Positions 11,351 to 23,690 of a stretch of DNA of 64,000 nucleotides are shown piece after piece; within the stretch, counting starts at the first letter, position 1; each line of letters begins with the position of its first letter. The notes under the pieces were generated by a model. The model saw nothing but the letters and a program-made list of their open reading frames with translations. It made no database searches and had not been told where the DNA came from. The stretch comes from Beroe forskalii. Taxonomy: Eukaryota; Ctenophora; Nuda; Beroida; Beroidae. Made by a program: the position numbers and the translations under genes. The stretch covers positions 558,001 through 622,000 of the forward strand of contig WFMF01000034.1 of NCBI GenBank assembly GCA_011033025.1. The letters run 5' to 3'.

Positions 11351-11973
11351 ATACCGTAGAAAAGACACGTATTTGTCTATCTGCTATCGAATTCGATGAT
11401 GGACCCTTCCGTCCTTCCGAGCGATGCAATGCAACGCCGCGCGGCTGCATCAGCGGGCCTGGTATCATTAGGCAAGACACACATATTCTCAGTCAAGCAC
11501 CTTTTGATCATTTGCCGCTGATATTACAAAAAAACACTCGACTCATTGGAAATATACTTCAATATCGATCACATTCACTAGTTATTATACCGAGTTTGAT
11601 AACACATACAACGATTCCAGTGTAGTTTTGATGAGCTAGCGTAATCTGCTGCTGATCATGATATTGATAATAGTAATACATCAACATCAGAACAACTACA
11701 AGTGTAAAAAGTAAAACGAATCGTGATATGGTCAATCACAATGGGTTATGCAGCAGTTCGATCAAGTTGACATGTATTATATGAGATTGAGAGTTTAGTC
11801 CTACTCCTACCCTGGTGAATGAAATAAGTTCTAAATTGAGGTTTATCCTAACTGGTTCCTATCTGAGCTTTAGTCTATCTGAGTCCATGACTGACGTTTC
11901 TGTCCCTAACTGACATCTGGCTCAATCTTCACGGTGAGCAGATTCTATCCAGATTTCATCCAGCTGCCCCAAT

Positions 11974-14900
11974 TCACAACGTTTCCGGCTCCTTCATCGT
12001 TCCCTCGTACTTTGCCTTCTCCACTTCAGTTGGTTGCGGATACAGGTACCAGCCGGTGAAGTAGAGCAGACAAGCAGCTGCTCGGAGAATCAGCTGAACC
12101 ACCACAAACCAGTAGATCAAACTGAAATGATAGACTCAAGTTACACAGAAATTGTTTCAGAGCTGGTGATGAACAAATCGGAAAGGGCTAATAAATGGAA
12201 GGTTAGGAACGTAATGAAGCAAACTAGGGGCTATTGACCTCTAATTATGACAGAAGTCTGATTATAACTGATAATATTAATAAAACCGGAATACCCGAGA
12301 CTTACCTATCCAAGTCGTAGACCCAACAGTTTCCTCTTTGTCCGTTAGTCTCCCTCCAAACAGTACACGACTTGTCAATGAGATGCCCGAACAGAATGGG
12401 AGCTGGCAAGGTGCCCAAAACCCTGAAAATTATAATTAGAAATATTAATCATAAGGCCTTAGTTTTATCTACGATAAAAGGGTAGTTTAAAATCTATGTT
12501 GTCCTCAGAACCGTGACGCTATTAACTTATTCACACGAAATTGGTTTTTAGTTGTTTACTGCCCCTGAACAAACTAGGAAAAACATAGGGATAAGAAACT
12601 AATATCAAGAAAATTAGATGAATACCCGGAGAAAATTTTTATATTTTCCTAATATCACCCAGTCCTCTCGTACCTGGTTACAAACTGTCGCCAGCCCTGA
12701 GCTGCTGTCCTATCCACCTCCGACACCACCCTCTGATAGACCGTAGCGTGCCCCGCGTACCCCGAGAAGTTTATCATGGTGCCGAGGACGGTGAGAGTCA
12801 GGGAGATGATGAGTTTAGTCTGACACCGAGCCCCGCACTGACCCGGGACAACTTCTCCCCCATGCTCGGGGTGGGAGGGGTTGAGGACACAGCTGCAGTT
12901 CGTGTACTTCGTAACCTGAGGGGGAAAGGGGGGTTAGCAGGAAGTTAGCTGGGAAGCGGGAGTTAGCTAGGGATGGGAGCGGTTTAGAACACACCTGAAG
13001 TTCGTGTACTTAGTCACCTGGGGAGGAAAGGGGGGTTAGAGCAGGGGTCTAGGAGAGTAGGAGGGGAGTCAGCAGGGCTTGAGCGGGGGTATATCAGGGG
13101 GGTAAGCAGGGGGTTTAGCTAGGGGTGGGAGGGGTTTAGCACACAGCTGCAGTTCGTGTACTTTGTCACCTGAGGAGGAAAAGGAGGGTTAGCAGGGGTG
13201 TAGCTAGGGGGGTATAGAGGGGTTTAGCTGGGGGGTTATGTCAGGGGTTTTACTCTATAGAGGCAGTTGTAGCTGGGGTTTTAGCAGGGGCTATCCAGTT
13301 TAGCTGGAAGGTATAGCTGGAGGTGGGAGGGGTTCAAGAAACAGTTGCAGTTTGTGTACTGAGGGGGAGGGGGGTTAGCTGGGGGGTTACAGCGGGGGTA
13401 TTACAGGAGGTATAGCTGGGGTAGTAGCAGAGAGGGGGGTAAGCTGGGGGTTACAGCTGATGGTGTGAGGAAATAAGGCCACAGATGCAATTTGTGTACT
13501 TCGTAACCTAAGGGGGAGAGGGGGGTTAGCAGAAGATGAAGCTACTTGGGAGAAGATGGAGCTACTTGGAGCTGGCGACAAAATGAGAGGAAATTGAAAG
13601 GGGGGCTAAGGTGTGGACTGTGGCGGGATAAGAAAAATTCTCAAAATACTGAAGAGACGAAACAGTTTTTTCTTTTTCGCACGACTTTCGAGGGTTTGGA
13701 ATGCATCTTCTAATACAAAACGTGCTCTCTACTCACTATCTTGTTGTTGTCTGGGAGAGTCTCGCCTCCTCTACACCCAGCATGGCACTGAGAGAAGTAA
13801 GTCAGTCCTTCCTGCTCGTCACAAACGAAGGAGGGGAAGCCGGTGTTACAGCTGCACCCGTCGTTACATGTGTCCACCAAACTCGCTGACCTGTGATAGG
13901 TAGAGTGTTAAATCTTGTGGATTGGAGATTGGGGAAGGACTGGTACAATCGAACCGAATCGAGGGTTTTGGCGGTCTACTTGAATCGATTTCCAAATCGT
14001 ACTCGTAGGTAAAAGCCGAGCATCTTATGAATGGTGTCGCTTGAGATCCTTTATAAGTTTCTGACCCGGAAGGTGAGAGAGTGGGGTATCTGGTGTCCAC
14101 TCCAGCGTAATTGTTAGCATCACAGTGCAGGAAGAGGCTGGCGAGGAACGGAGACGAGATGAAAACAACCAGCGCGTAGATCAGAAACAACTTCTTAGCT
14201 GGGGAAGGAGGGGTTAAAACGTTAAATTAGGATTTAAACTTCGAATTATGAAAACTTGGGTTATGTTGGGGGGGCGAAGGGAATGATTGGGGAGAGGTAA
14301 TGGAGAGGTAAGGGAGAAGTCTGATGAAATAAACGTGCTCAAATTCCAATTGACACGCGATACTAATTAGAGCAAAAATCAGGAATTCTTATCACCAATC
14401 CTATTAAACTAGCGTCACTGATTCTGATTGAAATCGTCATCTCTAGGATGTGCCAAGAATTTGATGCCAATTTCATGACTCAATATCATCAATTGACATA
14501 AATTGATCATTAATACACTGATGTCCAACATTATTACAACAAAAGAGTGATTAACATATTAATTAATCTTGCTCCAACAAATTATTGTTCGCAACAAATA
14601 ATAATTCATCAAGTGACGCAATATACTTAGGATGCCAATCCTTGATCTTCATGATGATACCTCCCAGGACAAGACCCAGAACGAAAGCTACAGCGTTGGA
14701 GATCCCAATAACCCCACCAACCTCCGAGAAACCCAACCTGGAAAAAGAGGATGTTCGGAAAAACTTGGATATTGATCACTGACACCCACCACCCATCCCC
14801 CACTCCCTGACACCACTCATTTCATTTATAAGCATCCTCTCACCTTCCATCTTCAGCTGACGACGATAATCAAATGATTTTCGAAAGCTCCTGATTTTAA

Positions 14901-17900
14901 AAAGTTTATCGTATCATTGAACGTTTTAACTTGCTCTCTAAGAAATTTATTTGTATTTTGGATAAATACACGCAAAATATTTTCTGATCAATATGATTTG
15001 AAGGTAAATTCCAACTTGTCAAGAAATCATTGGCATTGAGTTGTTGAACCTAAGTTGATTGTTCGGTAACTTTCAAAAAGCATATTGTGCTAATTGACAT
15101 TGTACTTCATCAGGGTATACCTAAAGGCGATTGCATAAATCTTCGGAAGGTAGCTGATGGAACCAATCTGTAGAAATATGAGCGCGTCTCCGAACACCAG
15201 ACAATTCAGAGCTTTGTTGGATAAGATTCTCTTTATGACAGGGAGGGTGTCTTTGGTGATCTCTTTCAGGGACCTGTTGAGCTCTGTCTTCTTCTCAGAT
15301 ACAGTGGTGATCCCCTTCCTGATCTTCTCTTCCAGAACTTTCTGAAAGATAAGAGGAATGAGCATGGCAACTAAAAAAAGAAAGAAAGAATACTCCGAGT
15401 GAAAATTCAATCTAACGCCAAGACAATTTCATCTTCTCCCCGATAAACTTTCAATCCCAAAAACTCCCCTTTCCAATTTAATTCCCAAACTTTCAATCCC
15501 CAAACAAGCTCACCTTTGCTGCGGGCATCTGTACAGGGTATAACATGACGATGAAAGTGACCAGCAGAATCACAACCCCGGGCACTAGGAATCCGAGCCA
15601 CCAAGCCCCCACCCACTCGGGTCTGCCGGGGTGCATCCCCTCAGGGGGGTCCAGAGTCACGTACATACTGCGAGGGAGCAATGTTTTTAAATACGTATTT
15701 TGTAAAATAAGACAAAATACGATACGTTTTTATCTTCAGAAGCAAATAACTACGTGATTTTTTTTCAATTTTTGCACGTATTCAGCAACTGCCAACTCTG
15801 GGAAAGACTGAAAGTTCTTCACAACATATCATCTACAGCGCGTACCCATCACTTAACGAATTCGGCCACTGGCCAGGTAACACTTGTATTGCTACCTTCA
15901 CATTGCCATGATTTTCAACCATTTCCTCAGAAGAATAATACGTATTTTGAAAAAATAGGACAAAAATATGATACTTATTTGTACTAGCATTTCTTTTCAA
16001 TTTTTGCACTGGGAAGGACTGAGCGTTCTTCACACCACATTATCTTCTTCGCGTACCCATTGAACTTATCGAATTCAGAAACGTTACAATTTTTGGGTTG
16101 CACCCCCTCATCCCCCCTTAACTGGTATTGCTAACTTCACATTGCCATGATTGTCAACCATTTTCTCAGAAGAATAATCTCCCCGAATTGCCCTCACTTG
16201 AGAGTAGCAGCTCCGAACAAGACAGAGATAGGAAGCCAGGATATCCCCGGAAGTCGGGGGCCTTTCTACCAAGGAGTTCAAACCCTTGGCCTAGCGCATA
16301 GGGAAGTCTCTATGCTCTGCATTCCTGCATGGCTGCCGCCGGCCTAGTTTTCTGATTAAACCAACTTCAGCCACTCTATTAAAACTAAGCCACTTACTTG
16401 AGAGTAGCAGCCCCGAACAAGACGGAAATAGGGAATCCGATGAAGGAGAGGATGTAGAGAAAGGAGATAGCCACCCCGAACTGCTTTTGAGTGTACATCT
16501 CATCCATGTAGGTGGGACCAGCGATGCCGGGAGGGGACCCTCCAACTCCCTAAAACAAGGGAGAGTGAGACGGTGGGGGAGTGAGTGAGTGGGGAATTGA
16601 GTAAGATAGAACAAGGAGTGAGTGAGTAGATGGGGGGTATAAGGGACCCCGAAATCCCTGAAACACGGGGGGGATGGGAGAGTATAAAACAGGGGGGGAT
16701 GTTCCTAAGGAAGTCAAATCCAGAGATAATTCTTAAAGTGAGTCTAATTCAAATGAGATTAGATTTAAGAAACAATGTCTTCATCTCGCTTTGTTAGAGC
16801 ATCTCACCAGAACCAGAGCCCCAGCCACGAAGAGCCAGAACAGTCCGTGGTTCTTGACAGCGTAGTCGGCAGCAGCACTTGGGAATCCCGCAGGGTTAAA
16901 GGTCTTCTCACACAGACCCATGACGCCGGAGAAGGATGGGATGAACGTGTCAGGGTTCAAGGTGGGGTACTGAAAGCAGGGGGTGAGAACTTCTTATTCT
17001 CAGGGGCACTGGCAGAACCTGCCGGTGCCTTAGCAGCCTTAATTAGTTATTTGAATATTTGAGAAGGGTATTTAATAAAATATTGCTAGGGTTGCTTACC
17101 TCCGCAATCATGTTGCTGAGGGTACCTATTTCTACGAATAATGTTGCTAAGAATACCTACCTCCATAATAAGGTTGCTAAAGATGCCTACCTCCACAATA
17201 ATGTTGCTAAGGATACCTACCTCTGCAAATAAGGTTGCTTAGAATACCTAGTACCCACCTCCGCAATAAGGTTGCTAACGATGCTTACCTCTGCAAATAA
17301 GGTTGCTATGACAGGAAGAAAGCAGGAGACAACAGTAGCGAGCATGCCAGCAGTGATCCAGCGAATCTTCCTTGAGCTACAGTAGTTTGCAAGGAGGAGA
17401 GAAGCGAAGAGACCTGATATGTCGTTACCCAACAGAATAACGCCTGAAGTTAATTAGTGGGTTACACTGACTCATTCAAGCAGTCATAAGAATGAGTAAG
17501 TCGTCAATATCTCAATAAGCAGTCTTGATTCAACTGCTGAGTTCGCAATAGAACTTTTCTTGAGCTAATCCTAAAAGTGAGGTGGACAGGTGAGAGGTCC
17601 GGGCAGTCCCCCAGCACTGAGGCTCCAGGCCTGAGGCCAGTTACCCAGTGTACTTGGACTAGAAACAAGTCCCAATCAATCGATCATGCATACCTGACTC
17701 CTTGGAGCTGAGGTTGAAAGTCTTCTCCAGGGTGGTGAGGTAAACACTCAGCACACCAAACGACATCACCGAGAACAGGTTACCGATGCCAAAGAATGTG
17801 ACAAACACTGTCGGCTTGTTCAACACCTGAGTTGGAAAAGGTGAGAAAGGGAAACATGCTTCATTGGAGGTGTGAGACATCGGGTAAAAACTAAATAGGG

Positions 17901-18607
17901 AAGTTATTCATTCCCTTCACTCCTTCATTACAACTCCTTCTCTAGAAATGAAGCGATGGGTCAGGAAGGCATCTAATGAGCCAAATAATCGAGGAAAATA
18001 GTCCAGAAAAATACTCTAGAGCCAGACAGGAGAGTAAAATAGTACAGCAGACAGAAGTGTGAGATAATCTCAGCTCTTTAATATCCAATATTTACCTGAA
18101 GGAAAGCTGGTCTCCAGCCGAACAACCCCATCCTGGAGACTCTAGGGTCTTCCTTCTCTTCCCTGAAACGGAGAATGGTGAAACAGAGGATGGTCGAAAA
18201 GAGAATGGTTAAACAGAGAATGGTGAAACAAAGAATGGTGAAAATGAGAATGGTGAAACAGAGGATGGTGAAACGGAGAATGGTGAAACAAAGAATGGTG
18301 AAATACAGAAGCGTGAAACACAGAATGGTGAAACACAGAATGGTGAAACAGGGAATGGTGAAACAGAGAATGGTGAAACAGAGGATCTATTCACAAAGTA
18401 TCTATTCAGTGTCCCCAATGGAATATGATTTTGAAAATTCGTTGATTTTCTGGAGTCTCTGATCGGAACTTTCCGAACAACTTGAACTAACCCATAGTCG
18501 GCATGTAAGTGCATCACATTAGAGGTACCATTAGAAGTATCATTAGTGGTACCTCTATCTCCAGGTTTGTTAGATTTGTCCTCCAAAAACACATACTCCA
18601 AATCCAT
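11974..18607 (-). CDS. SLCO: Organic anion transporting polypeptide (OATP/SLCO family)
   Basis: Fourteen exons are seen: 18607-18492, 18162-18096, 17826-17694, 17443-17289, 16969-16808, 16549-16398, 15667-15514, 15341-15121, 14737-14627, 14198-14066, 13890-13737, 12915-12674, 12422-12306 and 12121-11974. Together they encode about 687 residues, a normal OATP length. Landmarks are NKPTVFVTFFGIGNLFSV (first membrane segment), EWVGAWWLGFLV (family signature) and the extracellular Kazal-like loop (CNDGCSC ... FVCDEQ ... CHAGC), then LGTLPAPILFGHLIDKSC near the end. Twelve membrane segments are expected. The family carries amphipathic organic anions across the plasma membrane independently of sodium. 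All junctions keep phase except exon 9 to 10, which is one base out. Several exon borders are duplicated in the introns. Substrate and paralogue cannot be assigned. Confidence 0.94.
12985..13520 (-). repeat. Four extra copies of an OATP splice acceptor
   Basis: The real exon starts at 12915 after CAG (12916-12918). Its first bases, read minus (GTTACGAAGTACACGAACTG), recur with their own AG at about 13018, 13170, 13359 and 13508. The spacers are G-rich on the plus strand. Each copy has a usable-looking 3' splice site but soon loses the reading frame. Confidence 0.85.
15697..16180. repeat. Direct repeat of about 240 bp in an OATP intron
   Basis: Two adjacent copies share aatacgtattttg, caatttttgcac, gttcttcaca, gcgtacccat, cattgccatgatt and cctcagaagaataat in the same order, starting about 15697 and 15939. 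No coding potential. Confidence 0.75.
16190..16245 (-). repeat. Partial copy of the end of OATP exon 6
   Basis: The bases cacttgagagtagcagctcc and gaacaagacagagatagg closely match the exon 6 3' end at 16390-16435 (cttgagagtagcagccccga and what follows). The copied GT donor is altered. Confidence 0.75.
17095..17290 (-). repeat. Tandem copies of an OATP splice donor
   Basis: Read minus, the end of exon 4 and its donor (AACCTTATTTGCAGAG then GTAAGC) are followed by about six degenerate copies of about 30-35 bases. Each carries AGCAAC..TTATT..GGAG followed by GTAGG, GTGGG or GTAAG. The result is a run of closely spaced candidate 5' splice sites. Confidence 0.85.
18166..18390 (-). repeat. 15-bp minisatellite abutting the OATP exon 2 acceptor
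   Basis: About 15 copies of gaaacagagaatggt (plus strand). Read minus, each unit is TTTCACCATTCTCTG-like, and the last unit forms the pyrimidine tract and CAG of exon 2. Confidence 0.9.
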
Positions 18608-20727
18608 GGTCACAAAATACTCGACAAGCGTACAACGCGTAAAGAAACTGTTCCGGGCAAAATGATAATATGAAAAATAATATGGTATATCTTTGATGAA
18701 TATCAAACCAGTCAGAAGTGACTTATTTTATATATTGACAAAAATTGCGTCAAATTATTTGGAAAAGCATGCGGGCCGTATTGAATTTCAGCGTGCGATT
18801 AATTTATTTTAATTGCATTACTTCCTCTGCATTCATTAATGGTGATTAATTGAAGAACTAGTTAATTAATTAACTCGTCAATGCGGAACTTCACCTGAAT
18901 TCAACATTCTCTTTGTCTCATTTTCTTAATGAGACAAATATTGTGTTTAATATATCTGAGTGTATGATTGAGTGTAACAGAAATGCCCGAGGGTTTATCC
19001 TAAAACGAATTTTATGAACATTTGTTATCCCATCAATTAATGATACACTTGGCAACAGCAAGTTACCTGTTGATCATTGACCGACATACTTACATGCAGA
19101 TTGGAAAGCTTTTAATTCAAGAAATGGCGGTTTGAATCCCGAATATTTCCAAAGTTTTAGAAGAATAGAAGAGCGCAGGACATACTGGCAATTTAGTATT
19201 GAACAACAAACATATCGTTGGGGGTTGAATAGTTCACAGAACCCTCTAACATTTTCAAGCGGGTCTATAATAATAGAAACTTGCCTGATCGGGTCCATAT
19301 TGGTTAAGACCCTCGCCCTAGCGGCTGTAGATTTAAACCGGATACATCCCTTAGGTTGTGCCCTAGGGAAGTATCCGAAATGGACCCGAAAGTGGATAGG
19401 CGCGTGTCTAAGTGTCAATATTTAATTAACAACAGTCCGAACAGCTATAATGTGTCAGATGTTGGTTCATACAAGTTATTTTCCAAGTGTACTCACAGGA
19501 AAACCTCCTCGGGCAGGCACTGGTCCACAGCAGCTTTGTTCTCCAGCACAAACGTGTTGTTATCCGGCATAACACCCATGATTCCTGTTGGATAGAGGAG
19601 GTGAGAAGAGGAGGGGGCATAAAGGTGGACATTGTTATTTTGCAAGCCATTTTAGAAACAATGTCATGCCATCAAAACATCAAGGGCCAAGAAGGTAATA
19701 AGAAGGTAAGAAAAGACAAAAGTAGAAAACTGAAGAGAAAATAAATCTCATGGTCCAAAACAGTTTCAAATTCATTTCTGAAACAGTTTCATCTCTTAAA
19801 CCGGAAACAAGGGCCATAGAAATGCAATGCAAGAACAATTTAAAAAAGCTGGAAGCGTGTGGAATAAAGCGACCCATTTTAAAAAGTGCGCCAGTTTTTA
19901 TAGATTTGGCAAAGGCAGTAAAAAGTCAAAATAATGATTGCATCTCTCCTAATAATTGCTCGTCATATGAGAGGGATAATGGTTGTACTTTGTAGGGTTG
20001 TGAAAATGAAGTTGTGAAAATGAAGTTGCGCAGAAAGTTAGTAGCAGCGTATTGACTTCCTACTTCGCGAATTGGTAGAAATTCGCGCGTTCCGTCACTC
20101 ATGAAACCATTAACAACCAATTATCAAATACAATCCCTCGATGCGAGATGCGCGGCGTCACTGAATTCGCTACGCGAATGCGCGGACGAAAATATTGGTT
20201 ATCTCTCCGCTCACTGCTCTGCTCCTCTTTTCAGCACAGGATAGTTGCCCTCCCATTGGCTTATAGCCTTGAAATACTCATCTCTGATTGGTTCATGCTG
20301 CCTCTCAGAGTGATAGGATAATATTACCCGCAAATTCTACATCAATTGCAGCTACAATAACATTCAACATTCTGATCCTTTTCTGTTGTATCATAAAGAC
20401 AGAATTTCCATGAATCACGTTCGCGATATACTCTTATTTCGAGCTCTGTTGTACTGTGACAGATCATGCTTTCTGTTGGATATTAATTTATTTAACTAAA
20501 CTTTTGAATTTTTCGAACATGGTAATGCATGTGTAATTTATCGAGATAAAAACTGACGTTAAAGATAGGATATATGGTAGAAAAATCGAACTGCACTTCA
20601 AGTTTCCCCGTATTTCAATTTGATGCTATTGCTTATTACTATATGCGCCATTCTTTTGTTATTTCCATTTTCATGTGGAGAGTAGTTCAGTAGTGTGTCT
20701 ACGGTATTTTTCGAAGTTCAAGTTTTG
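18608..20727. other. OATP upstream region; one candidate orphan exon
   Basis: AT-rich sequence with a CpG-rich block around 20040-20230. A minus-strand stretch at 19584-19497 has a CAG acceptor, an open frame (MPDNNTFVLENK, then CLPEE) and a GTGAGT donor. It could be an exon of an unidentified gene. I see no other coding signal. Confidence 0.35.
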
Positions 20728-21267
20728 TCTGAGAGAGTCATGTCTGAGAGAGTCATGTCCGAGAGAGTCATGTCCGAGAGAGTCATGTCTGAGAGAGTCA
20801 TGTCCGAGAGAGTCATGTCTGAGAGAGTCATGTCTGAGAGAGTCATGTCCGAGAGAGTCATGTCCGAGAGAGTCATGTCCGAGAGAGTCATGTCCGAGAG
20901 AGTCATGTCCGAGAGAGTCATGTCTGAGAGAGTCATGTCCGAGAGAGTCATGTCTGAGAGAGTCATGTCCGAGAGAGTCATGTCCGAGAGAGTCATGTCC
21001 GAGAGAGTCATGTCCGGGAGAGTCATGTCTGAGAGAGTCATGTCTGAGAGAGTCATGTCTTAGAGAGTCATTTGTGAGAGAGTCATGTCTGAGAGAGTCA
21101 TGTCTGAGAGAGTCATGTCCGAGAGAGTCATGTCTGAGAGAGTCATGTCTGAGAGAGTCATGTCCGAGAGAGTCATGTCTGAGAGAGTCATGTCTGAGAG
21201 AGTCATGTCCGAGAGAGTCATGTCTGAGAGAGTCATGTCCGGGAGAGTCATGTCCGGGAGAGTCATG
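20728..21267. repeat. 15-bp minisatellite, 36 units
   Basis: Thirty-six units of tcYgagagagtcatg. Nearly all variation is C or T in the third base, that is CpG against TpG. Because 15 is a multiple of three, long frames stay open on both strands; I regard these as artefacts. A few units carry ggg or a broken unit (about 21061-21080). Confidence 0.95.
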
Positions 21268-21381
21268 TCTGGATATAATGTCTGTACCCAAATAATAGTA
21301 TTAGTATACAGTACCTATACGTGATAAAGCTGTGTAGATTATAGATACAAAACATCTCTTTCAGAATTTACAGAATCACAA

Positions 21382-23542
21382 ATGACTTCACGAAAACAAG
21401 CAACTCCTGATATGAAGAACCTGGTGGTCGGTCTCAATCTCAAAAACATGCAAGAAAAACATCGTCTCTCAGCGCTTCGGACAAAGATCAATTCTCAAAG
21501 ATGGAACTGCCACGTGATCAATGGTACATGTACCACTTGCCCAGTCTTACTTGATGAATTCATCAAAGACCAAGTCATGAAACCGTGGCTGTGGCCAACG
21601 AAGGTTACATCAGAAGCAACAGGTTTTGGGGAATCCACCATAAGGAAATGGAAAGAGGAGCTCATGACACGAGATACTTTCGATAGGGCTCCTGTATCAG
21701 GCCGTCCATCGAAGCAATTTCCGACATGGGCACATATTTCTATCCGAAATATAATCACTGGATTCTATGGTCATAAAGGGGGTAAAGCTAATGTGAGAAA
21801 GTATCCAACCATCTCCAACGTAATGGATGAATTCTACAAGCTTCATGCTCCAGCTGCTGCAGATGAGAACCACCCTGGAAATGTGATGAAAGTTTCAGAA
21901 ACTACCTTCCGAAAAGAAATTAAGAGAGCAGGTTTCAAGTTTGTCAAGGGACGGGGGCACACTGCCATCATCTGCAGAGATGATGTAGCTGCCGATAGGA
22001 TGGAATTCTTACGGCAGCTATCCAACCTTACCAAGGAGAAGAGAAAGATCTTCTGGACGGATGAGACTTGGTGTAATCTCCACCATCAGCGGGAGAGAAT
22101 GTGGCGAGGGTGCAAGGTCAACCCGGTTACAGGAAAGACAGAGTTCCTGGAAGGGGGTATGGCTGCGTTGCCTGCAGGTGAAGGAAATCGCATCATCATA
22201 TGCCACATCATGTCGGAAGATGGCTTGGTGACGGGGGCTGAGGACGTCTTCGAGGGCGTAAAAAAGTCCACCGACTATCATCAAGAGATGAATAGCGAGC
22301 ATTATGAAAACTGGATCAAGGAAAAGGTAACCAAAATTGGGGGCTACTCGTCAACACTATTCTCAGTTTAATCTTATTTAATCCTGTTTAATCCTTACAC
22401 ACTTTTTTACACTATCACACACTTTTTGCGAAATGCACACTTACATACAGTTATACCTAACTCTAACCCAGAAACCTAACCTAATCGTAAGTTTTTCCTA
22501 ACTTCTTCGGAATTTTTCACTGGTAGGGGCGTATCCTGCCCGTGTGTAAGTGTGTAAAAAAGTGTGTAAGTGAGTAGAAAAATGTGTGTGCGTGTGTGTG
22601 TGCGTGTAAAAAAGTAAGTGTGAAAAGAAAGTGTGTCTGCGCCTGCAAGTGAAAGTGACAAGTGTGTAAAAAGCGTGTAAGTGTGTAAAAAAGTGTGTAA
22701 GTGCGCAAAAAAGTGTGTAAGTTTGTAAAATGAGAATAGTGCTGACAAGTACTATTGCCAAAATTATCTACATTCATCAAAATTCGTTTAGATATCAATG
22801 ATTTCTTCACTACACAATTCCCACAGCAATATATGATATGATCACTTACTTACCTTAAAGCTAGAGGTAGGTATAACGCATGTTAATAAATCAATGGTCA
22901 ATTTTGTACTTATTAAGTTATTCTAACCGACAAAAAACCAATATATTACCCAAGGTCCTGCCAAACCTTCCTGAGAATGCTGTCATCGTCATGGACAAGG
23001 CAAGCTACCATAACAGACTCACAGAAGAAAGCAAAAAACCAAAGGCAAGCTGGAAGAAAGGAGACATCGTGCAGTGGTTGGTCACCAGAGGAGAGAAGGA
23101 GGCTGAGCTCAATAAAAAGACAGTTCCCCAACTCCTGATGATTTCAAAGACTTACAGTGTTGCAGCCGAATACAGAGTCGACAAAATTCTTGCTGAAAAG
23201 AATATCACAGTGCTTCGTCTGCCGACGAAGCACTGTGAGTATAACCCTATTGAGCTGGTGTGGGCTAAGGTGAAGCGGGAGGTCGCTAACAAAAACACAT
23301 CAGCTCGAAACAAAGACGCTATAATACAAATGATAAACGAGGCATTTCTTAACATTGACGGTGAATTTTGTAAGAAAATAACCCAGCACTGCTTTGGCAT
23401 CATGGATAAGGCGATGGAAACTGAGAAAATTGTTGATGTTCAAGTGAGACCTGTGCTTATAGATCTCCTGGATTCTGATGAGGTTTGGAATGATTTGAAA
23501 ATTGAAATGTCGATTGTCGACTCTTATCTTGGACATCTATAA
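21382..23542 (+). mobile_element. Tc1/mariner-like DDE transposase gene, two exons
   Basis: Exon 1 is 21382-22326 and exon 2 is 22955-23542, joined in phase 0 (EK then VLPNLPENAVIVMD). The product is 510 residues. The catalytic triad is visible: D227 in IFWTDETW, D329 in VIVMDKASYHN and E415 in CEYNPIELVWAKVK. The N-terminus has helix-turn-helix-like sequence and GRPSK. The gap between the second D and E is about 85 residues, far above the 34-39 usual in Tc1/mariner, and holds an insert (KKGDIVQWLV ... VPQLLMISK) that looks like a small SAP-like helical domain. Relatives with DD82E are known in the superfamily. Both exons are free of stops. I did not find terminal inverted repeats, so whether this is an active element, a remnant or a domesticated gene is open. 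Confidence 0.88.
22540..22735. repeat. GTGTGTAA-type repeat in the transposase intron
   Basis: Degenerate runs of gtgtgtaa, agtgtgtaaaaa and gtgtgcgtg fill the middle of the 628-bp intron (22327-22954). Open frames here are low complexity and not coding. Confidence 0.8.
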
Positions 23543-23690
23543 CATCCCTCACAGTATACAATACCTACTTTTGATTTTCAATTATTATTCCAATTTTCAA
23601 ATGTATGCTTTTGTGAATAACATCGTCAATATATTTCTGATATATTTGTTCTTGCTTTACTTAAATTTTCATTGATCATTGTTCGTCCAG

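Noticed and set aside
20671-21295. Long open frames of about 200 residues on both strands
   Set aside because: They are produced by the 15-bp repeat, which stays open in several frames at once. No splice or start context supports translation.
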